This document shows, piece by piece, positions 7,301 to 14,566 of a stretch of 49,656 nt of DNA (the first letter of the stretch is position 1; the number at the start of each line of letters is the position of its first letter). The notes below the pieces were generated by a model. That model searched no databases. It worked only from the letters and a program-made list of their open reading frames with translations, and was not told the origin of the DNA. The stretch covers positions 1 to 49,656 of the forward strand of contig CAMYJW010000003.1 of the NCBI GenBank assembly GCA_947258815.1. The letters run 5' to 3'. Made by a program: the position numbers and the translations under genes. This DNA is from an uncultured Sphingomonadaceae bacterium. Its GTDB lineage: Bacteria; Pseudomonadota; Alphaproteobacteria; Sphingomonadales; Sphingomonadaceae.

Positions 7301-8406
7301 GCCGGGAACCCATTGTGTTCGCGGCCATCGAGAAGGCGTCCGGCGCGTTTCTTGCCTACATTTCTGACGGTGGCGTAATCGTCGAACTGAAAATGCTCGC
7401 CCGCACCCTCCACTTCTGAAACCGAAACCCACTCGCCCCACTGCTTAAACAGGAACGGCACGCCTGCATCTTCGCACTGATCGCGCAGGGATCGTGCCCA
7501 GTCGGGGTGCATAGGTCGCGCACCAGGACCGCTTTCGCCACCACAGATGATCCAGTCGATCTTGCGGTTCGCGATGATGTCATCGGACCCGCTGACTACC
7601 CAACGTCCCATGCGCCGCCCCTCATGTCCGGGGCGTGTCGGGCGGTAATCGTCACCGGGACGTTCCACCCAGTTGCAGCCCAGCAGCGCGTCGATCACAC
7701 CGTCCGCGTCTTCGTTCGGCTGCGCAATCCATGTCAGGTCCACCGGCCCCAGCAGCGGCTCGCATGACAAAAACCGCACGGCGGCGGGGGTGACGAGCAA
7801 GTCAGGGATCCGCGCATCAGCGGTTTTCTGATCCTCAACCGAGACGCCAAGCCAGACGTTGGGTAGAGGCCAGTCTGATATCACATCATCGGGATCGTCC
7901 GCCTTACCGAGAGTGATAACTGGCCAATTTTCTATTAAAAACAGTTTGGGGTTTTCAATTGCCTCGTCAAGAATGAAGCGCGCGACCCGGCGTGGTGTAT
8001 TCGGGTTTGAACAATACTTTTGCATCCGCCCGCTTCGCTTTGTCAGCACCTGAAAATTATGCTGCGGGCAGAGCGCCATCACCGCGAAGATGCGATCCAG
8101 CCATTCGTCCGGCACCCATTCGCCGAACATGTCTGTCATGGAGCAGGGAAACACTTTGCGCGGCTTGCGCCAGCGCAGGGGCTGCAACAGCACCTTTTCG
8201 TCAAGGAACAGTTCAACCTTGTCCTGATCCTGCGCGGCGAAGCGCACCGGGTTCTGAAAGCGCGGTTGCCGCCGTTCGGCGTAGCAGTGGCGGCATCCCT
8301 CGCTGGCGTGGATGCAGAAATGGCCAATGCGGCCGGTTTCGCGATTGCGCGCGCGGATGGGATTCCACGTTGCGTCGGTCCATTCGATGCTGGTTTTATC
8401 GGCCAT
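7297..8406 (-). CDS. DUF5131 (phage Gp37/Gp68) three-Cys protein
   Basis: 369 residues from MADKTSIEWTDATWNP, the usual start of this family; an earlier start at 8478 is open but not conserved. Cys31, Cys38 and Cys41 lie in CIHASEGCRHCYAER, the three-Cys motif that resembles a radical-SAM iron-sulphur site. Further family motifs are FPCSMTDMFGEWVPDEWLD, FQVLTKR, PNVWLGVSVEDQ, RFLSCEPLLGP and ICGGESGPGARPM. The family is common in phages and in mobile elements, often beside a three-Cys-motif partner (TcmP), which is not seen here. The reaction is not known. Confidence 0.9.
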   Translation of the reverse strand: MADKTSIEWTDATWNPIRARNRETGRIGHFCIHASEGCRHCYAERRQPRFQNPVRFAAQDQDKVELFLDEKVLLQPLRWRKPRKVFPCSMTDMFGEWVPDEWLDRIFAVMALCPQHNFQVLTKRSGRMQKYCSNPNTPRRVARFILDEAIENPKLFLIENWPVITLGKADDPDDVISDWPLPNVWLGVSVEDQKTADARIPDLLVTPAAVRFLSCEPLLGPVDLTWIAQPNEDADGVIDALLGCNWVERPGDDYRPTRPGHEGRRMGRWVVSGSDDIIANRKIDWIICGGESGPGARPMHPDWARSLRDQCEDAGVPFLFKQWGEWVSVSEVEGAGEHFQFDDYATVRNVGKKRAGRLLDGREHNGFPA

Positions 8407-8563
8407 GCGCCACCACCTTCCTTGCCCGCTCATCCTTAAGCACCGGCCTGCGCGGCTTGTGCTGCACGCGCGCTCCATCTGCCGGGACGAACAGATATCC
8501 GTTGACCATCAGCGGTTGATTTGGGTCGAACGCCGGATCTGGAGTTGTGAGTTTGAACGTCAT
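8396..8563 (-). CDS. Small phage protein
   Basis: 55 residues starting MTFKLTTPDPAFDPNQPL. The ATG overlaps the stop of the gene before it as ATGA, and its stop lies 11 nt inside the DUF5131 gene, so it bridges the two. It is basic at the C-terminus. Function unknown. Confidence 0.55.
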   Translation of the reverse strand: MTFKLTTPDPAFDPNQPLMVNGYLFVPADGARVQHKPRRPVLKDERARKVVAHGR

Positions 8564-8832
8564 GCAGCCTTCGCCTTGCCTTCCGGCGATGCTGAGAGCT
8601 TCGGCCCTTCGATGAACTTTGACTTGAACTCATCGAATGGCCGCTGAAATTTCAGCCATGGCATTGCACACAGAACGTAGACGGCCTCTTTGTCGTTCGT
8701 CTCTTCATTCCACACGGGAAAAAGAAGCTGATAATCGTCGCCGGTTTTGTAGTGATGAAAGACCTTTCCATACATCTCGCGGTCGCGATCATATTCGGAC
8801 TTCATCTGCTGGAGGGTTTTGCGGACGGTCAT
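8560..8832 (-). CDS. Phage hypothetical protein
   Basis: 90 residues. It begins with a helical charged segment (RKTLQQMKSEYDRDREMYG) and then has a strand-rich part (YQLLFPVWNEETNDKEAVYVL). It starts in a TGATG overlap with the repeat-bearing gene. Function unknown. Confidence 0.7.
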   Translation of the reverse strand: MTVRKTLQQMKSEYDRDREMYGKVFHHYKTGDDYQLLFPVWNEETNDKEAVYVLCAMPWLKFQRPFDEFKSKFIEGPKLSASPEGKAKAA

Positions 8833-9515
8833 CAGGTGGTCCTCACGCGCTTGAGGGATTCAACCATCCCGTCAGCCAGACGCTTCCAGGCATCGGCATC
8901 GGCATCGGCATCGGCATAGGCATAGGCATAGGCATAGGCATAGGCAGCGGCACAGGCATCGGCATCGGCATAGGCATCGGCATCGGCATAGGCATAGGCA
9001 TAGGCATCGGCATAGGCATAGGCAGCGGCATAGGCAGCGGCATCGGCAGCCTTCAGCACTGGGCGCCACTCATCGGCAGCGATCTTCTCGCCTGCAAACG
9101 CGCGCATATGCATATCTTGCAAGGCTTTGTGAGGGGCTGGATCGCGACCTAGCTTTTTTGCCGCGTCGATCCCTAGCTGGCAGACGGTGTTTGCGTGCCA
9201 ATCGTGAATGACGCTAAATGGCACTTTGCCGTTAATCCGGGAAAGCTGTTCGCTGAATGCCAACCCCCACCCGAAGGCGTCCTCCTGTTTCTGCTGGTCA
9301 AAAAAGGATGGGACCATTTGAGCAAGCCAGCGCGGCATGATCTGCGCGGGGCACTGCGATGGGTTTTCGACTTCATCACCGATGACGCCAAGCGCGCAGG
9401 CAAGCTGCCTGCCATCGCGCTCAACGCGCCACTCGCCTTGCGTGAGTGCATCATTTTCAAGCGCCTGCTTGTAGCGCTCGTGATACTCGGCAGCGGTTTG
9501 TGCTGTGTCGCTCAT
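8832..9515 (-). CDS. Phage protein with Ala-Tyr/Ala-Asp dipeptide repeats
   Basis: 227 residues from MSDTAQTAAEYH (a start at 9545 is open but would overlap the recombinase gene). Residues 40-150 form a globular part (CALGVIGDEVENPSQCPAQIMPRWLA, FGWGLAFSEQL, DWHANTVCQLGID) similar to phage proteins that carry Ala-rich C-terminal repeats, some grouped with Imm5-like immunity proteins. Residues 156-209 are an almost perfect run of Ala-Tyr and Ala-Asp pairs coded by GCCTAT and GCCGAT hexamers. Slippage would change the length by two residues without breaking the frame. Function unknown; the repeat probably makes a long Ala-rich helix. Confidence 0.75.
   Translation of the reverse strand: MSDTAQTAAEYHERYKQALENDALTQGEWRVERDGRQLACALGVIGDEVENPSQCPAQIMPRWLAQMVPSFFDQQKQEDAFGWGLAFSEQLSRINGKVPFSVIHDWHANTVCQLGIDAAKKLGRDPAPHKALQDMHMRAFAGEKIAADEWRPVLKAADAAAYAAAYAYADAYAYAYADADAYADADACAAAYAYAYAYAYADADADADAWKRLADGMVESLKRVRTT
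8889..9050. repeat. 27-unit hexanucleotide tandem repeat
   Basis: 162 bp of consecutive 6-mers: GGCATC, GGCATA and a few GGCAGC and GGCACA on the plus strand. It lies fully inside the coding region above and stays in frame. Variation is almost limited to one base (Tyr or Asp codon), typical of expansion by slippage with later point change. Confidence 0.95.
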
Positions 9516-9520
9516 CGCGC

Positions 9521-10924
9521 TCACCCCCTCAGCTTTGCGCGGCAATCGCGGAACATGGCTTCAAGGTTATCTTTCGCGCGATCAGGGAGAGACGCCGCGA
9601 TCTTGACAAATTCCGCATCAGCTTTGGAAATTGCTTCAGACGTGGCGGCTGTGTTGAGCATATCGCGAATGCGCTGCTCTTCCTTCATCCATGGCGGCAT
9701 ATCCGCCTGCTTGGCCGAATCCTCGCTGGACACGCCTTCCTGCTCTGGTTCCGACTCAGGCGTGTCCTCCTGCGGTTTGAGATACCATTTGATGCCGTTG
9801 GGCGTTTCATGCGCGTGGCGCAGTTTTTCGCCATCCCACCACGTTTCGCCGCGACTGGCGCTAGAGGGCTTAGCGCCGGTGTAAGTTGCATCAGGAGCGT
9901 CTGGCTTGGGTTTGCTTACATACCAGACCAGTCCGCCGTCAGGATCGCTGTGCGCCCAGAGCAGCGTATTTCTGTCGGTATTATACCAGGACTGGCCAAG
10001 TTCAGCTTCGCTTGGCGCTTCGGGACCAGCATAGTCAGCGTTCTGTGCCTTTTTTGGCAGAGGCTTCTCATACTCTCCGCGCTGCTCCTGTGCCGGACCT
10101 TCTTCGGCGGTCGGGTTTTCTTCGGAGAGAGTGCCGTCATTGGCATCCAGATTACGCGCGGTTTCCTCATCCACTTCCGTCATGCCGCGAGAATCGGTTG
10201 TGGGCTGTTTGTCGATGATTTCGCCGGTTTCATTGTCAAAATCCGGGATGCCGTCACCGTCCAGTATTTCTTCGCTGCTCCGTTTTGACGGAAGCGTCTT
10301 CGGCTCTGCATGAACATCGACGATAGGTGAAAACTCATCCTCATCGCCTTCGGCAACCATACCGGAAAACCCAAAAGCGATCCGCACACCCTGAATCATC
10401 GCGCGGTGCCTCAACATCCGGCGCGGCGATTTGTTCCATGGTTCAGTGTTGCGCTTGCACTCCTCAAGATATTCGATGATCTTGATCGGGTGATTTCGAT
10501 CCTTACGATAAACAACCGCCTCTATCGCTTCGATTTTACCCTTCTCATCGTTGATATAATCGAACTCGATTCCATCGAATGCCGGATGTTCGTTCATCAG
10601 ACGGATCCAACCATCAACGCCAACCATCGGCACTACACCGCCGCCTTTTGCAGGAAAGGCGTAGATTTCCTTGAGAAGCGGATTCAGTCCGTATTCGTTG
10701 GCGACAATCACCATCGAGACAAATTCTTCATTCGACCGACATGTCGAAAAGGCTGTTTTCTGGAGCGTTGTTTTGAGAACGTCCGTAGAAACTTGCAGAC
10801 GGCGAGCCATCGCCTCCATTGCATTGCGAGGCCGTTGCTCCGCCTCTTTCGCGGCAATGGCGCGTTTCTGGCTGGCATCGATGGAAGCGCCTTCATTGGC
10901 GATTGCGGTGCTACGAGCGTTCAT
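9521..10924 (-). CDS. Bet/RecT-family single-strand annealing recombinase
   Basis: 467 residues. Residues 40-210 match the lambda Bet family: FVSMVIVANEYGLNPLLKEIYAFP, VVPMVGVDGWIRLMNEHPAFDGIEF, EAVVYRKDRNHPI and the end motif SPRRMLRHRAMIQGVRIAFG. These proteins anneal complementary single strands and work with an exonuclease, here probably the DnaQ-like product of the neighbouring gene. The long acidic second half, with two WY-containing repeats (LLWAHSDPDGGLVWYV and LRHAHETPNGIKWYL), is not part of the family core and may contact SSB or other partners. It starts in an ATGA overlap with the exonuclease gene. Confidence 0.9.
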   Translation of the reverse strand: MNARSTAIANEGASIDASQKRAIAAKEAEQRPRNAMEAMARRLQVSTDVLKTTLQKTAFSTCRSNEEFVSMVIVANEYGLNPLLKEIYAFPAKGGGVVPMVGVDGWIRLMNEHPAFDGIEFDYINDEKGKIEAIEAVVYRKDRNHPIKIIEYLEECKRNTEPWNKSPRRMLRHRAMIQGVRIAFGFSGMVAEGDEDEFSPIVDVHAEPKTLPSKRSSEEILDGDGIPDFDNETGEIIDKQPTTDSRGMTEVDEETARNLDANDGTLSEENPTAEEGPAQEQRGEYEKPLPKKAQNADYAGPEAPSEAELGQSWYNTDRNTLLWAHSDPDGGLVWYVSKPKPDAPDATYTGAKPSSASRGETWWDGEKLRHAHETPNGIKWYLKPQEDTPESEPEQEGVSSEDSAKQADMPPWMKEEQRIRDMLNTAATSEAISKADAEFVKIAASLPDRAKDNLEAMFRDCRAKLRG

Positions 10925-11499
10925 TGAAAGAGTTCCTGTTCCTTGAGGTGAAAAAAGATGCGAGCTGATGCGTCACAGTCAGGACGTGCCCTGTGTGCGT
11001 TTTCATGTTCTTCACCGAAGAAATGAGCCGTCGCTTCGGCGAGCGTTGGCCACTTCCAGTCCTTCGGGTGGCGCGCACGCGGGCCGATGATCTTGCAGAT
11101 ATTCGTGGTGCGCCGCATCGTGCAGAAGGTAGGCAAGTGGTTCTCCCACTTTTCACCCGTCACGCGAGCGCTGAGAATGCGCACCATTCGAATATCGAAA
11201 CTGACATTGTGACCAACAACCTGATCAGCCTTGCCGGCAAGAGCGAAAAATCCCTCCAGCGCAACCGCAGGATCGACGCCTTGTTCTTGCGTGATTTCAG
11301 TCGTGATGCCGTGCAGTGCAGCCACATCATCAGGAACCGGAACGCCGGGATTGATGATTGCATCGAAGCGTTCAACTTCAATGCCGGTATCGTCAAACAG
11401 ACTACAGGCAATATCGACGATATGCGGCTGAGCCGGATCGTCGCTTGGTTCCCTCCAAAGAGGCAGTCCGGTGGTTTCGGTGTCAAAAACGAGGTTCAT
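10921..11499 (-). CDS. DnaQ-like 3'-5' exonuclease
   Basis: 192 residues. The DEDDh exonuclease motifs are complete: Asp6 and Glu8 in FDTETTG, Asp102 in VGHNVSFD, and His169 with Asp174 in AHRARPDCDA. It should remove nucleotides from 3' ends and could prepare single-stranded DNA for the Bet-like annealase next to it, taking the place of lambda Exo. The ATG at 11499 is preceded by AAGGA; a GTG at 11514 overlapping the upstream stop as GTGA is an alternative. Confidence 0.88.
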   Translation of the reverse strand: MNLVFDTETTGLPLWREPSDDPAQPHIVDIACSLFDDTGIEVERFDAIINPGVPVPDDVAALHGITTEITQEQGVDPAVALEGFFALAGKADQVVGHNVSFDIRMVRILSARVTGEKWENHLPTFCTMRRTTNICKIIGPRARHPKDWKWPTLAEATAHFFGEEHENAHRARPDCDASARIFFHLKEQELFQ

Positions 11500-11510
11500 A
11501 ATTCTATCCT

Positions 11511-12257
11511 TCACCGTGCCACGGCTTGTTGAGTGTCCCAGATCTTCACGCCCTTGATCTCGCGCTGCCCGGCCTTCACGAGGCGTGAAATGGCGGCGTC
11601 GATCGCTTGCTGAACCTTGGGATCGGACTTCACCGCGGTGAATGCCTTGCGGTAGTCTTCAACGTGACTGTTCCAGACGGTTGTGGTTGAAACGGTCGCA
11701 CCGCCATCGGAACGGATTGGCGCGGGTTTTTTGGCTGGCGCTGCGGCAAGCGGTGCTACTTCACCCTGTTCTGCCATGGCCGACGATGCAGCGGCTGCCT
11801 GCGCTTCCGCCTCAAGACGTTCCCGCTCTGCCTTTTCGTCCGCAGCCTTCTTTGCGGCATATTCGTTTGCGAGTTTCTGAGCTTTCAACTGCGCGACATT
11901 TATGCGCGCGTTGATGCCATTCTTCGCTTCATCGATCGCGCGCCCGGCATCGAGATATGGGCGTTTCGCAGTTTTATGAGCATCATCGACGTGCCTGGAT
12001 GCCAGGCGACACATCTTGATGAAGTCACCGGCCCGGCCAAAACTGTCGTCATCGGTGATAACCACTCGCTCGGCGGCGGCTTCAATATCATCCACTTTCT
12101 TCTCAAAGTCCGGGCGATCACGCAGCAATTCTTCGCGAAAAGAAGCTCTCGCCTCTTCGTCCGGGGGCGGGCGATTATGGCCTATTCCGGCGCTCTGTGG
12201 TGTTTCGCCGGGCAGAGGTTTTTCTGCGTGCGGCTTCTCTGCTGTCTTGACGGGCAT
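11511..12257 (-). CDS. Coiled-coil phage protein of the recombination module
   Basis: 248 residues. After a Pro-rich start with GIGHNRPPP (a phrase common in alphaproteobacterial phage proteins) comes a long charged helix (residues about 35-150) and then an Ala-rich linker and a globular end (VEDYRKAFTAVKSDPKVQQAIDAAISRLVKAG). Proteins of this build often sit beside RecT/Bet genes in phages of this group. The role is not known; a link to recombination is inferred from position. GGAAG precedes the ATG. Confidence 0.7.
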   Translation of the reverse strand: MPVKTAEKPHAEKPLPGETPQSAGIGHNRPPPDEEARASFREELLRDRPDFEKKVDDIEAAAERVVITDDDSFGRAGDFIKMCRLASRHVDDAHKTAKRPYLDAGRAIDEAKNGINARINVAQLKAQKLANEYAAKKAADEKAERERLEAEAQAAAASSAMAEQGEVAPLAAAPAKKPAPIRSDGGATVSTTTVWNSHVEDYRKAFTAVKSDPKVQQAIDAAISRLVKAGQREIKGVKIWDTQQAVAR

Positions 12258-12273
12258 GATCTTCCTTTCGGCT

Positions 12274-12672
12274 TCAAAACATCATCGGTGATTGGGTTGA
12301 GAGCGGATCGTGCCTGCGGCGACTGTCGGCGTAAGCACTGTCTGGCGCGTTTTGCCGTGCCCATTCGGTGCGCTCGCAGTAGTGAAGGTAATCGCGCTTA
12401 CTAATCGGTTCGGCGGTGCAAGCAGGCCAGACACGATCAAAGTCTATAGGTTCACCATTGAACCGGGCCTGCCAGCGCCATGAGCGATCAAGCGCCTCAC
12501 CCGTGACAGGATCGAGCGGCGGACCGTGCCATATCTGCACGCCGCCGCGCACGCCGCTGGAGTGCAAACGGAAGCGATAATATCCGGCAACAGGCGTGGA
12601 CACATCAACCGCGCCGTCGACATGGACAGGGCGCACCGTCTGCGCGGAATAGTCGATCGCATCCCGCGTCAT
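12274..12672 (-). CDS. Conserved phage hypothetical protein
   Basis: 132 residues from MTRDAIDYSAQT at 12672, in an ATGA overlap with the gene before. The middle part (YYRFRLHSSGVRGGVQIWHGPPLDPVTGEALDRSWRW) reads like a small beta-rich nucleic-acid-associated domain often found in early phage operons. Function unknown. Confidence 0.7.
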   Translation of the reverse strand: MTRDAIDYSAQTVRPVHVDGAVDVSTPVAGYYRFRLHSSGVRGGVQIWHGPPLDPVTGEALDRSWRWQARFNGEPIDFDRVWPACTAEPISKRDYLHYCERTEWARQNAPDSAYADSRRRHDPLSTQSPMMF

Positions 12673-12767
12673 GGCTGACCTCTGAACAACCAGAACAAAG
12701 CCGCCCAAAGCGAGACAGTGACCGGAAGGCCAAATATAAACCAGCGAGAGACGATGCCGCACTTCAT
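12669..12767 (-). CDS. Micro membrane protein
   Basis: 32 residues, MKCGIVSRWFIFGLPVTVSL and a continuing hydrophobic stretch, one membrane segment. Both ends overlap the neighbouring genes as ATGA. Function unknown. Confidence 0.5.
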   Translation of the reverse strand: MKCGIVSRWFIFGLPVTVSLWAALFWLFRGQP

Positions 12768-12976
12768 GAGAGCCACCCCGCAAGCGATCCGGCAATGGCG
12801 CACCCAATGAGGCATGCGACAACGGCCCACCTGCCAAGGCGTGCGGTCCATATGTCGACACGGCTGCTATCCATTGGCCGGATCCGGCCGTAGGTAAGGA
12901 GCCGCTGGTGAGCGTCTATGTGAGGCTTGGGCAGCACGGAATCATCCGGGCGCGAGGAGTGAAACTTGGGAGACAT
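12764..12976 (-). CDS. Small membrane-anchored phage protein
   Basis: 70 residues from MSPKFHSSRPDD. A soluble basic N-terminal part is followed by a C-terminal hydrophobic helix (VVACLIGCAIAGSLAGWL). It starts in a TGATG overlap. Function unknown. Confidence 0.55.
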   Translation of the reverse strand: MSPKFHSSRPDDSVLPKPHIDAHQRLLTYGRIRPMDSSRVDIWTARLGRWAVVACLIGCAIAGSLAGWLS

Positions 12977-13077
12977 CACCGGCGCCCCAGGCTGAATATC
13001 TCTGGACAGATCAGCATCAGCCACATGGCCAGAACCAGAAAGGCGATGATGTAATGTTCGGGATGAAGTTGACGCAT
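12976..13077 (-). CDS. Micro membrane protein
   Basis: 33 residues, MRQLHPEHYIIAFLVLAMWL and on, one membrane helix with a short basic end. It is joined to both neighbours by 1-bp TGATG overlaps. Function unknown. Confidence 0.5.
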   Translation of the reverse strand: MRQLHPEHYIIAFLVLAMWLMLICPEIFSLGRR

Positions 13078-13265
13078 CACAAACTCCCTTTGCGCAGCAC
13101 GCGATCCACGCCGCTTTCCAGCGCGGGTGATGGCGGCAGACCAAGATCGCAGCGCATCTGGCGTGCGCGCGCACGGATGCGCTCTCGCTCGCTCATCGTT
13201 GCAAGATTGCCGAGTGTGCGCGCGGCTTCGGACGGGGATGGATGACGTTTACGGAAGGGGTTCAT
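13077..13265 (-). CDS. Small basic phage protein
   Basis: 62 residues, rich in Arg, with helices SEAARTLGNLATMSERERIR and GVDRVLRK. The sequence MNPFRKRHP at the start is strongly basic, so nucleic-acid binding is possible. It is joined to both neighbours by overlaps. Confidence 0.6.
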   Translation of the reverse strand: MNPFRKRHPSPSEAARTLGNLATMSERERIRARARQMRCDLGLPPSPALESGVDRVLRKGSL

Positions 13266-13420
13266 GCCTCACCGCCTTTCACTTCATCATCTTTCCTCAG
13301 TTTTCCGACGATGCGCACCGGACCAAACAGCAGCGGCGTGCCATCCGGGCTGCGCGGAATATCGTTGATGTCCAGCGTGGGAATTTCGCGCGCGGGCGCG
13401 TTGGTGCGAGCGCGGGTCAT
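13262..13420 (-). CDS. Small phage protein
   Basis: 52 residues beginning MTRARTNAPAREIPTLDIND. It has ATGA overlaps at both ends. The middle (PRSPDGTPLLFGPVRIVGKL) suggests a short beta hairpin. Function unknown. Confidence 0.55.
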   Translation of the reverse strand: MTRARTNAPAREIPTLDINDIPRSPDGTPLLFGPVRIVGKLRKDDEVKGGEA

Positions 13421-13722
13421 GCCGTTTCGCCTTTGGCTTTGGCGTCAGCAGCAGCGAAGTGCACGTCGATTGCCTCTTTCAGCCAAGCGCGGTGCTCTTC
13501 ATCCCCATGCTGGATCGCATCGAACAGCGTTTCGCGCGCCTCAAGCAGTTCTGGCGCGGCGGCGATCAGGCGGGCGTCTGCGAGGCCCCTGCCGCCCGCC
13601 TTGTTGTCGGTGTAGAAAACCATTGCGATGGCTTCGGAGAGGTCGTTAGCCGTGATATCGTAATGACCAGCATCATCATCGTGACTAACAACCCACGGAC
13701 CCGGAGTGTGCTGCGCGCTCAT
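13417..13722 (-). CDS. HTPGPW-type phage protein
   Basis: 101 residues. The start HTPGPWVVSHDDD and the later ADARLIAAAPELLEARE are the two marks of a widespread family of short phage and prophage proteins with unknown role. It has ATGA overlaps at both ends. Confidence 0.8.
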   Translation of the reverse strand: MSAQHTPGPWVVSHDDDAGHYDITANDLSEAIAMVFYTDNKAGGRGLADARLIAAAPELLEARETLFDAIQHGDEEHRAWLKEAIDVHFAAADAKAKGETA

Positions 13723-14039
13723 GCCGCCACCTGCTCTGCGGCGATGGCATATTCGATATCGGTATCATCCCATGGGCCGAACGAAGGCCGCTGCGGGAAG
13801 TTGCTTCTTACCAGCCAGGCAAACCTGTCCTGCGAGGGCGTGAAGCGGTTGCGAGATAGATCCAGGTGAACATCGCGATCGGCACCGCGCGCGAAATACT
13901 CGTGGCGCCAGAAGCCATCGCCGTCCTCAACCTCGATGCTGAAAAGTTCCCAGCCATCGATCGGCTTGACATCAGGGACGGGGAAACCGCCGCCAAATCT
14001 GCTGTCTTGATTGGTTGGCCGAGAAAACCTGCGTTGCAT
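13719..14039 (-). CDS. First gene of the leftward early operon, unknown function
   Basis: 106 residues from MQRRFSRPTNQD. A GGAGGTGG ribosome site precedes the ATG, and its first seven bases can pair with CACCTCC at the start of the transcript (see the hairpin at 14044). The protein is Trp and Asp rich (DGWELFSIEVEDGDGFWRHEYF, FAWLVRSNFPQRPSFGPWDD). As the first product made after induction it could be a regulator or host-takeover factor; this is inference from position only. Confidence 0.7.
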   Translation of the reverse strand: MQRRFSRPTNQDSRFGGGFPVPDVKPIDGWELFSIEVEDGDGFWRHEYFARGADRDVHLDLSRNRFTPSQDRFAWLVRSNFPQRPSFGPWDDTDIEYAIAAEQVAA

Positions 14040-14043
14040 GCGC

Positions 14044-14064
14044 CACCTCCGTTCGTTGGAGGTG
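14044..14064 (-). promoter_or_regulatory. Hairpin that covers the ribosome site of the first leftward gene
   Basis: A 7-bp perfect inverted repeat (CACCTCC / GGAGGTG, 7-nt loop) at the very 5' end of the expected leftward transcript. Its 3' arm is the Shine-Dalgarno sequence of the gene ending at 13719. Confidence 0.5.
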
Positions 14065-14066
14065 TG

Positions 14067-14093
14067 ATTATATGCGCATGCGCATACCGTCAA
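14067..14093 (-). promoter_or_regulatory. Leftward early promoter PL
   Basis: On the minus strand TTGACG (14088-14093) is followed after 15 nt by a perfect TATAAT (14067-14072). The operator palindrome at 14071-14086 fills the spacer. It drives the leftward recombination and integration operon. Confidence 0.75.
14071..14086. promoter_or_regulatory. Operator site L1
   Basis: A perfect 16-bp palindrome TATGCGCATGCGCATA inside PL. The half-site TATGCG recurs at three other sites around the repressor gene. It is probably bound by the CI-like and Cro-like proteins. Confidence 0.75.
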
Positions 14094-14100
14094 GTAATTT

Positions 14101-14116
14101 TATGCGCTTACGCATT
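14101..14116. promoter_or_regulatory. Operator site L2
   Basis: TATGCGCTTACGCATT, one mismatch from the same dyad (last base T in place of A), centred 30 bp from site L1, about three helix turns. Confidence 0.65.
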
Positions 14117-14120
14117 TTTC

Positions 14121-14151
14121 TCGCTACCCACCCCTGCTCACGCTATAGAAT
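14121..14151 (+). promoter_or_regulatory. Possible rightward promoter for the 85-residue gene
   Basis: TATAGAAT at 14144-14151 looks like a -10 box; the -35 match is poor (TCGCTA or TTCTCG near 14120). It lies just right of operator L2, so the repressor could control both directions. An AAGGAG ribosome site follows before the ATG at 14169. Confidence 0.35.
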
Positions 14152-14168
14152 GCGGGAAGGAGATTGTT

Positions 14169-14426
14169 ATGAGCGGCATTCACATGGGATCACGAGCCAG
14201 TGCGCGCAGCGTGGGGCGCTATGATCCTGAAGGAGATTTGGTTGGTGTGAGTTTTACAGATGAGAACGGGAATGTGATCTATCTGAACATCGACCGTAAA
14301 TCAGCCCTGTTCCTATTGGACAGCCTAAGTGATTCCCTGACTGGCTACCGGGATGTTTGCCAGAAGCTCAAATCCTCAGGAATACCAAGATCAGATGGAT
14401 CACCAGAGGAGGGCCATGTTCAATAG
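14169..14426 (+). CDS. Phage hypothetical protein divergent from PL
   Basis: 85 residues from the ATG at 14169, preceded by AAGGAG; an in-frame opening far upstream is antisense to the leftward operon and is not used. The protein has a small alpha/beta part (GDLVGVSFTDENGNVIYLNI) and an acidic helix (ALFLLDSLSDSLTGYRD). It reads away from PL and converges on the lysogeny genes, overlapping the 48-residue gene by 7 nt at the 3' ends. Function unknown. Confidence 0.6.
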   Translation: MSGIHMGSRASARSVGRYDPEGDLVGVSFTDENGNVIYLNIDRKSALFLLDSLSDSLTGYRDVCQKLKSSGIPRSDGSPEEGHVQ

Positions 14427-14566
14427 CCATTAGCCACGGCTTCCGCTGCGGCCTGAGCGCTGGAATGTGATTCCAACGCCTCATCTTCGAAAAAGATAGT
14501 CCAACGTCCACCGTAAGCAACGATTCTGAACAAACCTCGGCGCGTTTTATGGCTGAACGCTCTCAA
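14420..14566 (-). CDS. Small phage protein with TTG start
   Basis: 48 residues. The TTG start overlaps the stop of the zinc-ribbon gene (TTGA), so it is likely made by coupled translation. The protein has a compact pattern (GLFRIVAYGGRWTIFFEDEA followed by an Ala-rich helix ending VANGY) like small phage proteins that form one beta-hairpin and a helix. Function unknown. Confidence 0.55.
   Translation of the reverse strand: MRAFSHKTRRGLFRIVAYGGRWTIFFEDEALESHSSAQAAAEAVANGY

Noticed and set aside
8889..9050. CRISPR array
   Set aside because: The repeats are 6 bp, without spacers, and lie in frame inside a coding gene.
8843..9069. Met-Pro, Gly-Ile and Cys-Arg repeat proteins in other frames of the hexamer array
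   Set aside because: They are shadow readings of the same hexamers; only the Ala-Tyr/Ala-Asp frame has a globular part and operon coupling.
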